Of a DNA stretch of 64,000 bases, positions 27,056 to 38,309 are shown in pieces. This stretch comes from Sphingobacteriaceae bacterium. GTDB taxonomy: Bacteria > Bacteroidota > Bacteroidia > B-17B0 > Aurantibacillaceae. Where the stretch lies: assembly GCA_016709575.1 (NCBI GenBank), contig JADJMM010000002.1, forward strand, positions 1-64,000. The letters are read 5' to 3'. The notes beneath the pieces are model-generated. The model was not told where the DNA came from, did no database searches, and worked only from the letters and a program-made list of their open reading frames with translations. The translations under genes and the position numbers were made by a program. Position 1 is the first letter of the stretch, and each line of letters begins with the position of its first letter.

Positions 27056-28381
27056 CTAATTTTTGTTAATCTGAGCAACCAAATCGCAAATCTCATTACG
27101 TTCAGCTTTTAAATCCTTCATTTTTTGTTGGTTAGTAAGTGCTCTGAACAAGCCTAATGTTTTTAGAAGGAACGGGTAATAATACAGGACAAACTTTCCG
27201 GTAAGAAAAGAAACAAAAACTGCCAATCCCGCCCAACCAACATTATGTGTTAATTTATTCACCACATAAAACTGAATGCCATAATAAATCCACATTAAAA
27301 TAGTGCCGATAGCCATGTTAAACGACGAATGGAATTCAACATTACGCACCATTTTATCAGTAATTTTTCGGAAGATTTATAAGGCAAATAATTTCCAAGT
27401 AAGCCACGAATCCAAAGTGGAGAAAACACAAACAGTAAAATTGTTCTAACAAAAAGTGCAGCCAACTTACTTTTTGATTTATGGTGCGGATTTACTAACC
27501 AATCTCGGATTTTTAATGTGTTAAGATTTTTGAAATATGCCTTACATTTTTCATTGAGTTCATCAATTACACTATGCTGTTCTACATCGGCTGCATTAAC
27601 CATAGCCGCTATTTGTTGCGACATTTTTAATTCGTGATCCAAATTTTTATAATTCCAACGATGCTTTTTTACACCAATCACGCAAAAACAATTCTTCCAA
27701 CCAACCCACCAACTTATCGTTCTTAGGATTATCAATATGTACGATAAGTTCTTTCATTTTTGGTTCAAGAACTTTTATAAATGTGTTTAAGGTACGTGCA
27801 GGTTGCGCTTTATACTCTTCCATAAAATCGGCCACACGAATAGGTTCGCCAATATTATAAAACAAATTGCTCCTGAACTTTTTTGGATTAGTATAATTAA
27901 CTCCAACAGGAACTACTGTTAAGTTTGGGTTATTTATTTCTTCCATGGCATTAAACACCATGCGCGGCACCCCTTTTTTCAAAGGGCGTAAACGGCGTTC
28001 TTGTACACAAAGACCTTCAGCAAAAATGATTACTTTTTTATTTTCCTTTAACATTCCAAAAACCCTTCTGTAGGTTTCGTCATTTTTTTTCAAACCTTCC
28101 TTACCACCATCTTGCATTCTGAAAATTGGGGCAATACCTAAACCTTCAAAAATATAGGTAGCAATTCCGGGCTTAAAAACATCACCACGTGCTAAAAAAT
28201 AAAACTTGGGCGGATAGGCTGCGTAACTAAATAAAGCAGGGTCCATAAACGCATTTGGATGATTGATAGCCACAATTACAGGACCTTTTACTGTAACGCT
28301 TTTTCGGTTCTTAACGGCTAAACGTTTATAAAACGTATCCATCCCGAAACCCATTATAAGACGTATTAAATTCCAAATCAT
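27056..28381 (-). CDS. PlsC-like phospholipid acyltransferase, frame-disrupted
   Basis: Membrane-bound glycerolipid acyltransferase. Motif I HPNAFMD (HxxxxD type) occurs in VAINHPNAFMDPALFSY at about 36-52; motif III is in IIFAEGLCVQERRLRPLKKG; the motif IV-like VVPVGVNYTNP follows. The second half, reached after shifts near 27670 and 27365, holds two or more membrane segments (LFVRTILLFVFSPLWIRG, GTILMWIYYGIQFYV) and a charged tail. The joined length of about 440 residues fits the long Bacteroidota family of 1-acyl-glycerol-phosphate acyltransferase-like proteins. Acyl donor and acceptor are not predictable. Confidence 0.85.
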
Positions 28382-28440
28382 TGTTGTAAAAATACAAACA
28401 ATTAAGTCAATTATTGTAGTTTATGAACTAACTTTACAAA

Positions 28441-30177
28441 GTGAAATCGCTCCTCTCCTTAAATCACTACTTCATAAAATACAAATGGCTATTATTAATG
28501 GGCATTTTATTTGTTTCGCTCTCTACTATTTTCGGAACCTACCAAGCTGTAATTGTTCGTAAAGGCACTAACACTGTTTTAAAATATATTGCCGAAAATA
28601 ATTTTTCCGATACCTCTATTTTCATCACCTATGGTTTAACTATAATTGGATTAGCCTTAACAAGTGGTTTGTTTATGTTTTTAATGCGACAAACAATTAT
28701 TGTAATGAGCCGACACATTGAATACGATCAAAAAAATGAAATCTATCAACACTATCAATCATTAGATGTGAGTTTTTACAAGCAATACAGTACAGGCGAT
28801 TTAATGAATCGCATAACTGAAGACGTTGGGAAAGTGAGAATGTACACGGGGCCGGCTGTAATGTACTTAGTAAACACATTGGTAACGGTAATTACGGTTT
28901 TAGTTTTTATGTTGAATGTAAATTGGGAATTAACGCTGATGGTTTTTATCCCACTTCCTGTTTTATCATTTATTATTTATAAAGTATCCGACAAAATAAA
29001 TAAACGCAGTAATAAAGTTCAGCAAGAATTATCGAATCTCACATCGCATGCACAAGAAAGTTTTGCCTCTATAAGGGTAATTAAAGCTTATGCGCAGGAA
29101 AATTATTTTACAAAAAGTTTAGATGAGAAAGGTGATATTTATAAAAAAGAAAATCTAAAACTCGCCACAATCGAATCGTATTTTCAGCCCACTATGGTGT
29201 TGATGATTGGTTTAAGTGTGATGATTACCATTTGGTATGGCGGTTATTTAGTGATGCATAAAAAAATTGAAGCGGGAAATATTCCTGAATTTATTATGAA
29301 TGTATACCGACTCACCTGGCCATTTGCTGCGTTAGGATGGGTCACTTCTTTAATTCAACGCGCTGCTGCTTCACAAACAAGAATTAATGAGTTTTTAAAA
29401 ACACCTTCTGCTATCAAAAATGATTCGACAAGTGAAACAAAAATTGAAGGTGATATTAAATTCAGCAATGTTTCGTTCACCTATCCCGAAACAGGCATCA
29501 CCGCTTTAAAAAACATTTCGTTTCATGTTAAGCCCGGACAAATATTAGGAATTACAGGTCCGGTTGGTTCAGGGAAATCTACTATCGCGCAATTGTTAAG
29601 TCGGATTTACGATACAGAACAAGGAGAAATTTTAATGGATAATAAAAACATTAAGCACCTCAACTTATCGGATTTAAGAAAAAGTATGGGAATAGTTCCA
29701 CAAGAAGTTTTTTTATTTAGCGACACTATTGCGAATAATATTTCATTTGCTTCCGAAAAAGAATTTAGTAAAGAAGAAATTGAAACCGCTGCAAAAAACG
29801 CTTCGGTATTTAATAACATTCAGGAATTTCCAAATAAATTTGAAACCTTAGTTGGTGAAAGAGGTATCACACTTTCAGGCGGACAAAAACAACGCGTGTC
29901 CATTGCAAGAGCCATAATTAAGAATCCTGAAATTTTAATTTTTGACGATTGTTTGTCGGCTGTTGACACAGAAACTGAATCTCTAATTTTAAATAATTTA
30001 AAACGCATCATGCAAAATAAAACTTGCATAATTATTAGTCCGCGTATTTCCAGTATCCGTCATGCCGATACAATTTTGTATCTAAAAAACGGAGAAATTA
30101 GTGAAAGTGGAACGCATCAGGATTTGTTAAATTTAAAAGGCGATTATTTCGGTTTATTCGAGCTTCAAAAAAATTAA
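28441..30177 (+). CDS. ABC exporter half-transporter with degenerate ATP site (578 aa)
   Basis: MsbA/MDR-like exporter with an N-terminal transmembrane domain of six helices (about 1-310) and a C-terminal nucleotide-binding domain. Walker A GPVGSGKST, Q-loop GIVPQEVFLFSDT, signature LSGGQKQR, Walker B ILIFDDCLSAVD. Two catalytic positions are unusual: the residue after Walker B is Asp instead of Glu, and the H-loop reads IISPRISS where ISHRxSS is expected. This suggests either the degenerate half of a heterodimeric exporter or an error at the His codon. No partner gene is adjacent. GTG start, 5 bp after a -7-like TAACTTTA. Confidence 0.9.
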   Translation: MKSLLSLNHYFIKYKWLLLMGILFVSLSTIFGTYQAVIVRKGTNTVLKYIAENNFSDTSIFITYGLTIIGLALTSGLFMFLMRQTIIVMSRHIEYDQKNEIYQHYQSLDVSFYKQYSTGDLMNRITEDVGKVRMYTGPAVMYLVNTLVTVITVLVFMLNVNWELTLMVFIPLPVLSFIIYKVSDKINKRSNKVQQELSNLTSHAQESFASIRVIKAYAQENYFTKSLDEKGDIYKKENLKLATIESYFQPTMVLMIGLSVMITIWYGGYLVMHKKIEAGNIPEFIMNVYRLTWPFAALGWVTSLIQRAAASQTRINEFLKTPSAIKNDSTSETKIEGDIKFSNVSFTYPETGITALKNISFHVKPGQILGITGPVGSGKSTIAQLLSRIYDTEQGEILMDNKNIKHLNLSDLRKSMGIVPQEVFLFSDTIANNISFASEKEFSKEEIETAAKNASVFNNIQEFPNKFETLVGERGITLSGGQKQRVSIARAIIKNPEILIFDDCLSAVDTETESLILNNLKRIMQNKTCIIISPRISSIRHADTILYLKNGEISESGTHQDLLNLKGDYFGLFELQKN

Positions 30178-30181
30178 TTGC

Positions 30182-30189
30182 TACATTTG
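30182..30189 (+). promoter_or_regulatory. -7 element TACATTTG before ctaB
   Basis: A perfect TAnnTTTG, 8 bp upstream of the TTG start of ctaB, overlapping the end of the ABC exporter gene region. The predicted transcript is nearly leaderless. Confidence 0.55.
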
Positions 30190-30197
30190 CTCCCGCA

Positions 30198-31098
30198 TTG
30201 AACGCCACCTCACAAGATATTAAAGCAGAAGCCGCAGATTACTCCAAATTCCGTGGTTTTGTGATGCTGACAAAATACCGTTTAGCAGGCTTAGTAGTTT
30301 TCTCCGCCGTTATCACTTATTTAACCGTTGCTGAAACCATTAGTTATCAGCAAATTTTAGCACTTTCCATTGGAGGTTTTATGGTTACAGCGGCTGCAAA
30401 CGGTTTCAATATGATTATTGAAAAAGATTTGGATAAGTTGATGGACCGCACCAAAAACCGACCCCTTCCAACCGGTAAATTAAATATAATTGAATCGCTT
30501 TTGTTTTGTTCGGCATTTGGAATTGGCGGAACTGTTTTATTGTGGGTTTTTACTAACCCTTTGAGTGGTATTTTAGGGTTTGTTTCTATTGTTTTATATG
30601 CACTTGTTTATACACCTTTTAAAACGTAAAACACCTTTGTCTGTTTTTGTCGGAGCTTTTCCCGGTGCCTTACCAACCTTAATTGGTGCTGTTGCGGCTA
30701 CTGAAGGTTTTGGAACGATTACGTTCTTTGCGTTTCTTCTATTTTCGATTCAGTTTTTCTGGCAATTCCCTCATTTTTGGTCGTTAGCCTGGTTTAACCA
30801 TGATGATTATGCGAAGGCGGGTTTTATGATGTTACCTTCGGCAGGTGGTCGAGATGACGTTTCAAAATTTCAGATTTTGGTGTATTCTTTATTTTTGATT
30901 CCGATTAGTTTGTTGCCGTATGTATTTCACTTTGTTGGTTGGATGACAGGAATCATTGTTTTAGTATTTGGGATTACCTTAGCTTTGCAAGCGTATAATT
31001 TTTATAGGATTCCAACCATTGAAAATGCTAAGAAATTATTTATTGTGGCGATTATTTATTTACCTGTTGTGCAATTAGCACTTATGACAAAAGCTTAA
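30198..31098 (+). CDS. ctaB: Protoheme IX farnesyltransferase (haem O synthase), one frameshift
   Basis: UbiA-family inner-membrane prenyltransferase that makes haem O for aa3/caa3-type oxidases. The first aspartate-rich motif is NMIIEKDLDKLMDRTKNRPLPTG (N..D..D); the second region is FNHDDYAKAGFMM. The frame breaks near 30625: four A where three give TPFKRKTPLSVFVGAFPGALP. The joined length is about 300 aa with nine predicted helices. The start is TTG (MNATSQDIKAEAADYSKFRG) just after a -7 element. Directly followed by oxidase subunit genes, as in many Bacteroidota. Confidence 0.93.
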
Positions 31099-31099
31099 A

Positions 31100-31705
31100 A
31101 TGGAATCAGAAATTAAATACAAACCAAGTCCAACTTTAAAAGAGGATTTATTAATAGCTAAACGCAAATCAGCAAAAGCTTTATTATGGATTGGCATCAT
31201 AAGTATGATAATGTTTTGGGCTGGTTTAACCAGCGCCTACATTGTTCGACAGAATGCCGGAAATTGGTTGTTATTTAATGTGCCGGAAATGTTTATTGTA
31301 AGCACGGCCGTAATTGTTTTAAGCAGTATAGTTTTTCTTTATGTTCAAAGTGCAGTCAAAAAGAACAACACAAAAGGCATTATTTGGGGCACTTTAACCA
31401 CCCTTATTTTAGGATTCGTTTTTATGGCTTGTCAATACCGTGGCTGGGGTGATTTGTTTGAACATGGTGTTGTTTTAGGAGGTAAATACAGTAATCCATC
31501 AGGATCCTTTTTTATACTGTTTATTTTAGCCCATTGGGCTCATCTTTTAGGGGGTATAATTTCCCTCATGGTAGTGTTAATAAATTCTTTAAGGAAAAAG
31601 TATACAGCGGAAAACGCCTTAGGTATTGAGCTTTGCGGCCTTTACTGGCATTTTTTAAGCGTTTTATGGGTATATTTATTTTTGTTTTTATATTTTATTC
31701 GTTAA
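31100..31705 (+). CDS. Cytochrome c oxidase subunit III-family protein (201 aa)
   Basis: Short subunit-III homologue with five helices. Recognisable segments: MIMFWAGLTSAYIVRQN, ACQYRGWGDLF (conserved Q-W region), ILAHWAHLLGGIISL (equivalent to the HxxH/E segment), and CGLYWHFLSVLWVYLFLFLYFI, the C-terminal WHFxDxVW motif with Ser at the Asp position. Its start is 2 bp after ctaB. In Bacteroidota two subunit-III paralogues often stand in tandem here; this is the shorter one. The frame is intact. Confidence 0.9.
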   Translation: MESEIKYKPSPTLKEDLLIAKRKSAKALLWIGIISMIMFWAGLTSAYIVRQNAGNWLLFNVPEMFIVSTAVIVLSSIVFLYVQSAVKKNNTKGIIWGTLTTLILGFVFMACQYRGWGDLFEHGVVLGGKYSNPSGSFFILFILAHWAHLLGGIISLMVVLINSLRKKYTAENALGIELCGLYWHFLSVLWVYLFLFLYFIR

Positions 31706-31739
31706 AATTGCAGTGTAAAATTTAATTTTTGTTAAAACT

Positions 31740-32465
31740 ATGTCTCATTCAGCAGAACTAGACCCAAAAGAAGCCTGGAGTGGTGGTCAATCCCCATTCA
31801 GACTAAGTTACGGAAAGATCTTCATGTGGTTTTTCCTTATTTCCGATGCTTTAACTTTTGGAGGCTTACTTTGTGCCTACGGATTTATCCGTCATAAATA
31901 TTCTGACGTATGGCCGAAAGCTGAAAACGTATTTACTCACTTTCCGTTTGTTGAAGCGCATATTCCTTTGGCTTATGTAGGTTTAATGACCTTTATATTA
32001 ATTATGTCGTCGGTTACCATGGTATTAGCTGTAGAGGCTGGTCACCGTAATAACAGACGTGGCGTTTTAATCTGGATGTTCTGGACTATCGTTGGAGGTT
32101 TAGCTTTCGTAGGTTCACAAGCATGGGAGTGGTATCACTTTATTGTTGGAACTGATGTAGGAGCGCTTAGAATGGTTTGGGATCCGGAAATCGGGAACTA
32201 TGTTCAAAAAACCGTTTACGGAGCTAATATGACCGTTAACGAGTATGGAGCCCCTCAATTTGCTAATTTCTTCTTCTTTATAACCGGTTTCCACGGAACC
32301 CACGTATTTTCGGGCGTGGTTATCAATTTTGTCATATTTATGAACGTTATAATGGGTACTTACGAAAGACGTGGTCATTATGAAATGGTTGAAAAAGTAG
32401 GGCTTTATTGGCACTTCGTAGATTTGGTATGGGTATTTGTATTTACCTTCTTTTATTTATTGTAA
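31740..32465 (+). CDS. ctaE: Cytochrome c oxidase subunit III (241 aa)
   Basis: Structural subunit of a caa3/aa3-type haem-copper oxidase. Helices include MWFFLISDALTFGGLLCAYGFI, with the E/D-containing lipid-binding motif as SDALTFGG, then LIMSSVTMVLAVEAG, GSQAWEWYHFIV, TGFHGTHVFSGVVINF (GFHGxHV is diagnostic) and VGLYWHFVDLVWVFVFTFFYLL (WHFVDxVW). Full length and in frame. It sits between the short paralogue and the subunit IV gene. Subunits I and II are not in the window. Confidence 0.94.
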   Translation: MSHSAELDPKEAWSGGQSPFRLSYGKIFMWFFLISDALTFGGLLCAYGFIRHKYSDVWPKAENVFTHFPFVEAHIPLAYVGLMTFILIMSSVTMVLAVEAGHRNNRRGVLIWMFWTIVGGLAFVGSQAWEWYHFIVGTDVGALRMVWDPEIGNYVQKTVYGANMTVNEYGAPQFANFFFFITGFHGTHVFSGVVINFVIFMNVIMGTYERRGHYEMVEKVGLYWHFVDLVWVFVFTFFYLL

Positions 32466-32485
32466 AAACTTAAAAACTAAGAATT

Positions 32486-32958
32486 ATGGAATTCCACGAC
32501 GATTATCCTGAATACGAAAAAATGGCCGCACATAATGAAGAAGACGGTAAAAAATACGCCGTACTCTTTGGAATGTGTTTTGGATAATGTTAATCATTAC
32601 AATTTTTGAATTAATTATTGGTTTCATGGCTCCTGGCAATGGTTGGTCTGGTACTTTATGGCTAAAAACCCTCTTCATTGGTTTAACAATTGTAAAGGCT
32701 GGCTTTATCGTAATGGCTTTCATGCACTTAGGACACGAAGCAAAGTTTTTCAAATACACTGTTTTGGCTCCTTATGTTGTATTTATGTTCTATTTGATAT
32801 TTATTTCACTAAACGAGGGTACATACTCAGGTAAACCTGCAAACCGCACGCCTATCGACCAATTATTGGTTAAACAGCAAGAAGATTTAAGATCAGGAGC
32901 ACATCATGGTGGAGGGCACGAAGCTGCAGCCTCTGAACATGGTGCTGAGCACCATTAA
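32486..32958 (+). CDS. Cytochrome c oxidase subunit IV family protein, one frameshift
   Basis: Small three-helix oxidase subunit (caa3/CoxD-like). The ATG at 32486 begins MEFHDDYPEYEKMAAHNEED and runs to FGM, where one base is missing near 32574; restoring it gives GMVFWIMLIITIFELIIGF. Downstream: LWLKTLFIGLTIVKAGFIVMAFMHLGHE (typical subunit IV segment) and APYVVFMFYLIFISLNEG. The C-terminus is His-rich (AHHGGGHEAAASEHGAEHH). Last gene of the oxidase cluster, followed by a terminator. Confidence 0.9.
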
Positions 32959-32963
32959 CATTA

Positions 32964-32994
32964 AAATAAACCCGCCGAATGGTGGGTTTATTTA
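32964..32994 (+). terminator. Terminator of the oxidase operon
   Basis: AAATAAACCCGCC-GAAT-GGTGGGTTTATTT, a GC-topped stem with one mismatch and a T-rich tail, a few bases after the subunit IV stop. Confidence 0.75.
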
Positions 32995-33066
32995 TTAAAA
33001 ATTTTTGCACATTTAAATATTTTCTTATTTTAGCGGATTAATAAATTTAAGGTAATAAGTCTATCT

Positions 33067-35115
33067 ATGAAACAAATCACCAAACTTACATTAATTGCGG
33101 GTGCAGTTATTTGCATGTCATCTCTTATATTTGCTCAGAAAGCATTGGTTTAGGCTGATTTAGCATTCGAAAACCACCAGTACTTCTCGGCGGTTGAGTT
33201 ATACAAATCAGCATATACTTCGGTTACAAAGCCGATATGAAAGCTAAGGTTTTGTTTAGAACAGCTTTGCATATCAAGAGATTAACGATATGAAAAGCGC
33301 TGAAACTTACTATCAAAAAGCTATTGCGGCTAAATACCCTGATCCTGAAGCTATTGTAAGATTAGCTGATGTTTTAAAATCTCAAGGTAAATATCCTGAA
33401 GCAATTACTGAATATCAAAACTTCAAAAAATTAGCCCCTTCTGATCCTCGTGGTGATAAGGGTGTTAAGTCAAGTGAGTTAGCTCAACAATGGAAAGATA
33501 GCCCGGGTCGTTACAAAATCGAGAACATGGCTTTAATCAACTCTAAAGAGTCTGATTTCTCTCCTACCTACTCTGATAAGAAATATAACACTTTAGTATT
33601 TACTTCAACTCGCGAAGGTGTTAATCAAAAACAAGATATCACTACTGGTCAAAATCACTCTAAAATGTATGAGACCAAATTAGATAAGAACGGTAAATGG
33701 TCAACTCCTGTTATTTTAGCAGGTGCAGTTAGTAGCGCATTTAATGATGGTGCTGCAGCTGTTTCTAAAAAAGGTGATTTCATGTTAATGACTCGTTGTC
33801 CTGAAATTAAATCTCAAAAGTCAGGCTGTCAATTATACATGGCTAAAAAACAAGGTTCTGGTTGGGCTGAGCCTGTTAAACTTCCATTTAACATCGATTC
33901 AGTTCAGTTCGGTCACCCAGCTTTGTCTGCTGATGGTAAAACAGTTTATTTTGTTTCCCGCATGAAAGGTGGATTTGGTGGTGCTGATATCTGGAAAACA
34001 GTTTATGATGCAAAAGGTAATTCTTGGAGCTTACCAATTAACTTAGGTCCACAAATTAACGGTTCTAACGATGAGATGTATCCTTATGTTTCTGACGATA
34101 GCAAAACTTTATATTTCTCTTCTAACTCTCATCCTGGTATGGGTGGTTTAGATATTTTCAAATCTTAAATTGGTGCTGATGGTAAATTCACAAAAGCTCC
34201 TGAAAATTTAAAAGTTCCTTTAAACTCTGGTGCTGACGATTTCGGTATCGCATTTGAAGGAAAAAACAACGTGGTTATTTCTCTTCTAACCGTGAAGGCG
34301 GAAAAGGAAGTGATGATATCTGGTCATTCTATTTACCACCATTAGTATTTAACTTAAAAGGTAAAGTTGTATCAAACGGAGGTAGCAAAGGTGTTGGTAA
34401 AGGTGAGCCTGTTTCTAATGCAAAAGTTAAGATGCAAGGAAGCGATGGAACAATTAATGATGCTACAACTGGTAACGAAGGAAGCTACGCTTTCAAATTA
34501 AAAGAAAACGTTTCTTACACAGTTACAATCGAAACAAGCAAACAAACAGTTTCTTCAACTTATAAAGATGGTTACTTAGCGTCTAAAGATATGGGTGCTT
34601 TAACTACTGCTGGTGAAAAAGAATCAAAAGACTTCATGAAAGATTTCGAAGTTGTTCCGGTTGAAAAAGAAATCCGTTTCCCTGCTGTATTATATGACCT
34701 AGGAAAAGCTGACTTACGTCCGGAGTCTAAAGATTCATTAAACTTCTTATACCAAACTTTAGTTGATAACCCTACTATTATTATTCAGTTATCTGCACAT
34801 ACAGATAGCCGTGGTTCTGATCCTAAAAACTTAGTTCTTTCTCAGGCTCGTGCTCAATCTTGTGTTGACTACTTAGCTAACGAAAAGAAAATTCCTTTAG
34901 CTCGTATGAGTGCAAAAGGTTATGGTGAGACTCGTTTATTAGTAAAAGACGATGTAATCAACAAAGCTAAAACTAAAGAAGAAAAAGAAGCTTTACACGC
35001 TAAAAATCGTCGTACTGTATTCGGAATCGTAAGTTGGGATTATAACGACCCTAACGCTCCAAAAACAGCTCCTACTAACAAGCCTAAAGTATCTGGCGAA
35101 GAAGAAGAAGAATAG
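33067..35115 (+). CDS. PorE-like OmpA protein (TPR, PD40, CRD, OmpA_C), disrupted
   Basis: Outer-membrane-associated, peptidoglycan-binding protein. Order: signal peptide (LTLIAGAVICMSSLIFAQ), TPR (DMKSAETYYQKAIAAKYPDP, YPEAITEYQNFKKLAPSD), PD40 propeller blades (KYNTLVFTSTREG, DMYPYVSDDSKTLYFSSN-like), a carboxypeptidase-regulatory domain (GEPVSNAKVKM, GSYAFKLKENVSYTV), then OmpA_C (LSAHTDSRGSDPKNLVLSQ, SAKGYGETRLL). This is the PorE architecture of the T9SS, although paralogues exist. Disruptions: in-frame TAG at 33153 and TAA at 34166, both one C-to-T change from Gln codons, plus shifts near 33232, 33275 and 34275. Codon use is strongly biased to GGT, GCT, TTC and CGT, suggesting high expression. 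Confidence 0.82.
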
Positions 35116-35132
35116 TATTCATATTATATAAT

Positions 35133-35164
35133 AAAAACCCCGTGCTAATACCACGGGGTTTTTT
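35133..35164 (+). terminator. Terminator after the PorE-like gene
   Basis: AAAAACCCCGTG-CTAATAC-CACGGGGTTTTTT: a GC-rich stem with loop and T6 tail, 17 bp after the stop. Confidence 0.88.
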
Positions 35165-35175
35165 ATTTTTACATA

Positions 35176-38100
35176 GTGCAAAAAAACTTCGTAGTTTATA
35201 AATCATCAGCAGGAAGTGGTAAAACCTTTACCCTTGTTAAAGCCTATCTTAAAATTGCTTTAAGTGATGAATCACCGCGACCACAAGCTTACAAGAAAAT
35301 CCTTGCCATAACCTTTACCAATAAAGCTGCGGCTGAAATGAAATTGAGGATTATTGAAGCCCTCAAACAAATTTCACATAACAAACCTAGAGCCTCCTCT
35401 TTAATTGAATTAATAAGCTCTGAAACAGGAATTAGTCCAACCATACTCATAAACCGCGCTAAACTCAATTTAAACGAGATTCTACATAACTATTCCGACT
35501 TCTCCATTAGCACTATTGACAGCTTTACCCACAAAATAGTTAAGACCTTTGCCTTCGATTTAAAGTTGCCTGTTAATTTCAGTATTGAAACTAATACGGC
35601 TGACTTTTACAGAAAAGTGGTTTCCGGTTTAATGGCCAAAATTGGAGAGAGTCAAGAGTTGACGGATTTACTTGTACAATACTCTTCCAATAACGCCGAA
35701 GAAAACAATGCCTGGGATCCTGAAAAAAAATTATTAGAGTTTGCTGAGATAATTCAGAAGGAAGACGCTGAAGTAAATTTACTTAAACTCAAAAGTTATT
35801 CAAAAGACCAATTAAAAAGAAATTCAGAAAGAACTCTATTCATTCACCTCTCAATTTAAAAAACGAATTAAAGAAAAAGGAGAAGAAGCTTTACAATTAA
35901 TAAAAAGTAAAAATTTAAATGATGAGCATTTCCATTATGCTAAAGCTGGTGCGCAAAGTACTTTTAAAAAGTGGGCCGGTTTCAATAACGAAAGTATAAC
36001 GGAAACAATTGGAGTACGCATTAGAGAAGCAACAACAAGTAGCAAATGGGGAAATGGTAAAAATGATCCTGCAGCAAAAGCAGCTTTAGAAAGTATCACT
36101 CCTCAATTAAATACCATTGCAATAGAAACAATAAATTACATTGATGAAAACGCTCAGCGCTTCAGTCTATTTAATTTATTAGAAAAAAACATCTACTCTT
36201 TAATTTTAGTAAACGAACTACAGGAAATAAGTGAAGAGTTTAGAGTAGAAGAACAAATTGTTTTTATATCTGAATTCAATTCGAAAATAGCAAAAGTGGT
36301 TTCAGAGGAACCTGCCCCTTTTATTTATGAGCGCTTGGGTGAACGTTATAACAATTATTTGTTGGATGAATTTCAGGATACTTCTACCCTACAATGGTTA
36401 AATCTACTTCCGCTTGTTGATAATGCATTGGCTACAGGTCGCTTCAATTTAATTGTAGGCGATGGTAAACAAAGCATTTACCGCTGGCGCAATGCCAACG
36501 TTCAACAATTTAATATTTTGCCTGAACTAAAAGATTCTGAACAAAACGATATACTTGCCGAACGCGCCGCCAGTTTAGCTGAGAATTTTAAAGCTGAAGT
36601 TCTCGATACAAATTACAGAAGCTTAAAAAATATTATCGACTTTAATAATTCAGTTTTTGAATTTTTACCGCAATTCTATCTAAGCGATCAATTTAAAAGC
36701 ATTTACGATAACGCTAGCCAAAAATACAGACATGACACCGGCGGTTATGTGAGTATTCACTCAGGTAATCTTGAAAAAGATAATGTGGATCTTGAAAATT
36801 TTACACTCATAAAACAACACATAAATCACGCTATTAATAGCGGTTATTCTTACAACGATATTTGTATCATTGCCCGCAACAATAAACAAGGAAATCTTTG
36901 TGCCAACTTTTTAATGCGAGAAGAAATCCCTGTTATTTCATCAGATTCTTTGTTACTTAAAAATAATCCGGAAATTAATTGTCTTACCGCATTTATAACA
37001 TATCTTAATAATCCTTTTGATGATATTAGTGCGGCAGTGGTTTTAAAGTACGTAGTAGAAAACAAAGAATTATCTAATAACATTAAAGAACTTGTCCGCT
37101 CGGGAAATTTATTTTCAGTATTAGCTGAACTTAAAATAGATTTAAAACCTTCCTCTTTTAATCAGAAAAATATTTTTGATGTTTGCGTTGAAATTATTAC
37201 CAAACTAAAATTAGAAGAGCATAATCCCCAATACATCCGTTTCTTTTTTAGATGAGGTGAATGATTATCTTGTGAATAAAACAGGTTCAATAAACGATTT
37301 CATTTATTGGTGGGACAAACGAAAAGAAAAAGCTTCCTTAATAATCCCCGATGGAACGAATGCTGTTCGGATTATGAGTGTCCACAAATCAAAAGGACTT
37401 GAGTTTCCTGTTGTAATTTTACCTTTCACTAATTGGCAAGTGTACAAAGCAAATCCGGCTTGGGTGGATTTAAGTCATACTGATTCACCATTACCTGTTG
37501 GATTATTTGATTTAAACAAAGGCTTAGAGGAAGCTGGTTTGAATGAATTTTACGAACTGGAAAAAAACGAACAATACCTCGATAATTTAAATTTACTTTA
37601 TGTTGCATTTACCCGCGCGGTTGAACGCCTCCATATTATTACTTACAAATCAACCACACAAAATCAAGCAACGGTTGCTGACTGGATAAACGTTTACTTA
37701 ACCAATATCATTGGTGACGGCGAAACACTTTATGAATTAGGCAGCTTACAGTCTAAACAATTAACAGAAAACAAAACTGATACCACTAACTTCGATATTT
37801 CTAACTTACACTTTAATACCAATCCGGGATTAATTAAAATTAAAGGTAGTCATAAATTGAAACTGCAAGATAACACTGAAGCTGCGCTTGAAAATGGAAT
37901 TAAGATGCATTATATTTTATCAGGCATCAATTCTGTTAGCGAAGTTGGCGCTGTACTAGAAAGAATGTTAATGCAAGGTATTATAATTGATTCTGAGAAA
38001 CCCGAATTGGAACAAAAAATAAAAGATATCCTTCAAAACAAACTTATCGAAAATTATTTCTCAGGAACACTGAAATCAAAAAACGAAGCAGAAATGATTA

Positions 38101-38309
38101 CCGATACCGGCGATCTATTGCGTCCTGATAAAATTGTATTTGATACAGATTGTGCTGTTGTTATCGATTATAAAACCGGAAAACCCAATACCAAAAAATA
38201 TGCCTTGCAAATGAGTCAGTATGCTATGGCACTTCAAAAAATGGGACATGCCCAAGTAAAAAAACTTTTGGTTTACGTTGATGAAAATTTAGTTGAAGAA
38301 GTGTTTTAA
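35176..38309 (+). CDS. AddA-like UvrD/RecB helicase-nuclease, frame-disrupted
   Basis: Superfamily 1A DNA helicase fused to a RecB-type nuclease, for double-strand break processing. Motif I SSAGSGKTFTLVKAYL, motif Ia AITFTNKAAAEMKLRI, Walker B LLDEFQDTSTLQW, motif III GDGKQSIYRWRNA, motif V SVHKSKGLEFPVVIL, motif VI VAFTRAVERLHI, and a C-terminal PD-(D/E)xK nuclease (RPDKIVFDT, VVIDYKTGKPNTK, QMSQYAMAL). Breaks occur near 35835 and 37250; the segment 35860-36295 continues in another frame. The joined protein is about 1044 aa, close to Bacteroidota AddA-like proteins. A GTG start at 35176 follows a -7-like element. An AddB gene is not in the window. Confidence 0.88.

Noticed and set aside
33153..34168. 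Stop-codon reassignment (TAG/TAA read as Gln)
   Set aside because: Intact genes in the window (accC, hmgA, paaA, SLC13) use TAG and TAA normally as terminators, and no other convincing in-frame case was found.
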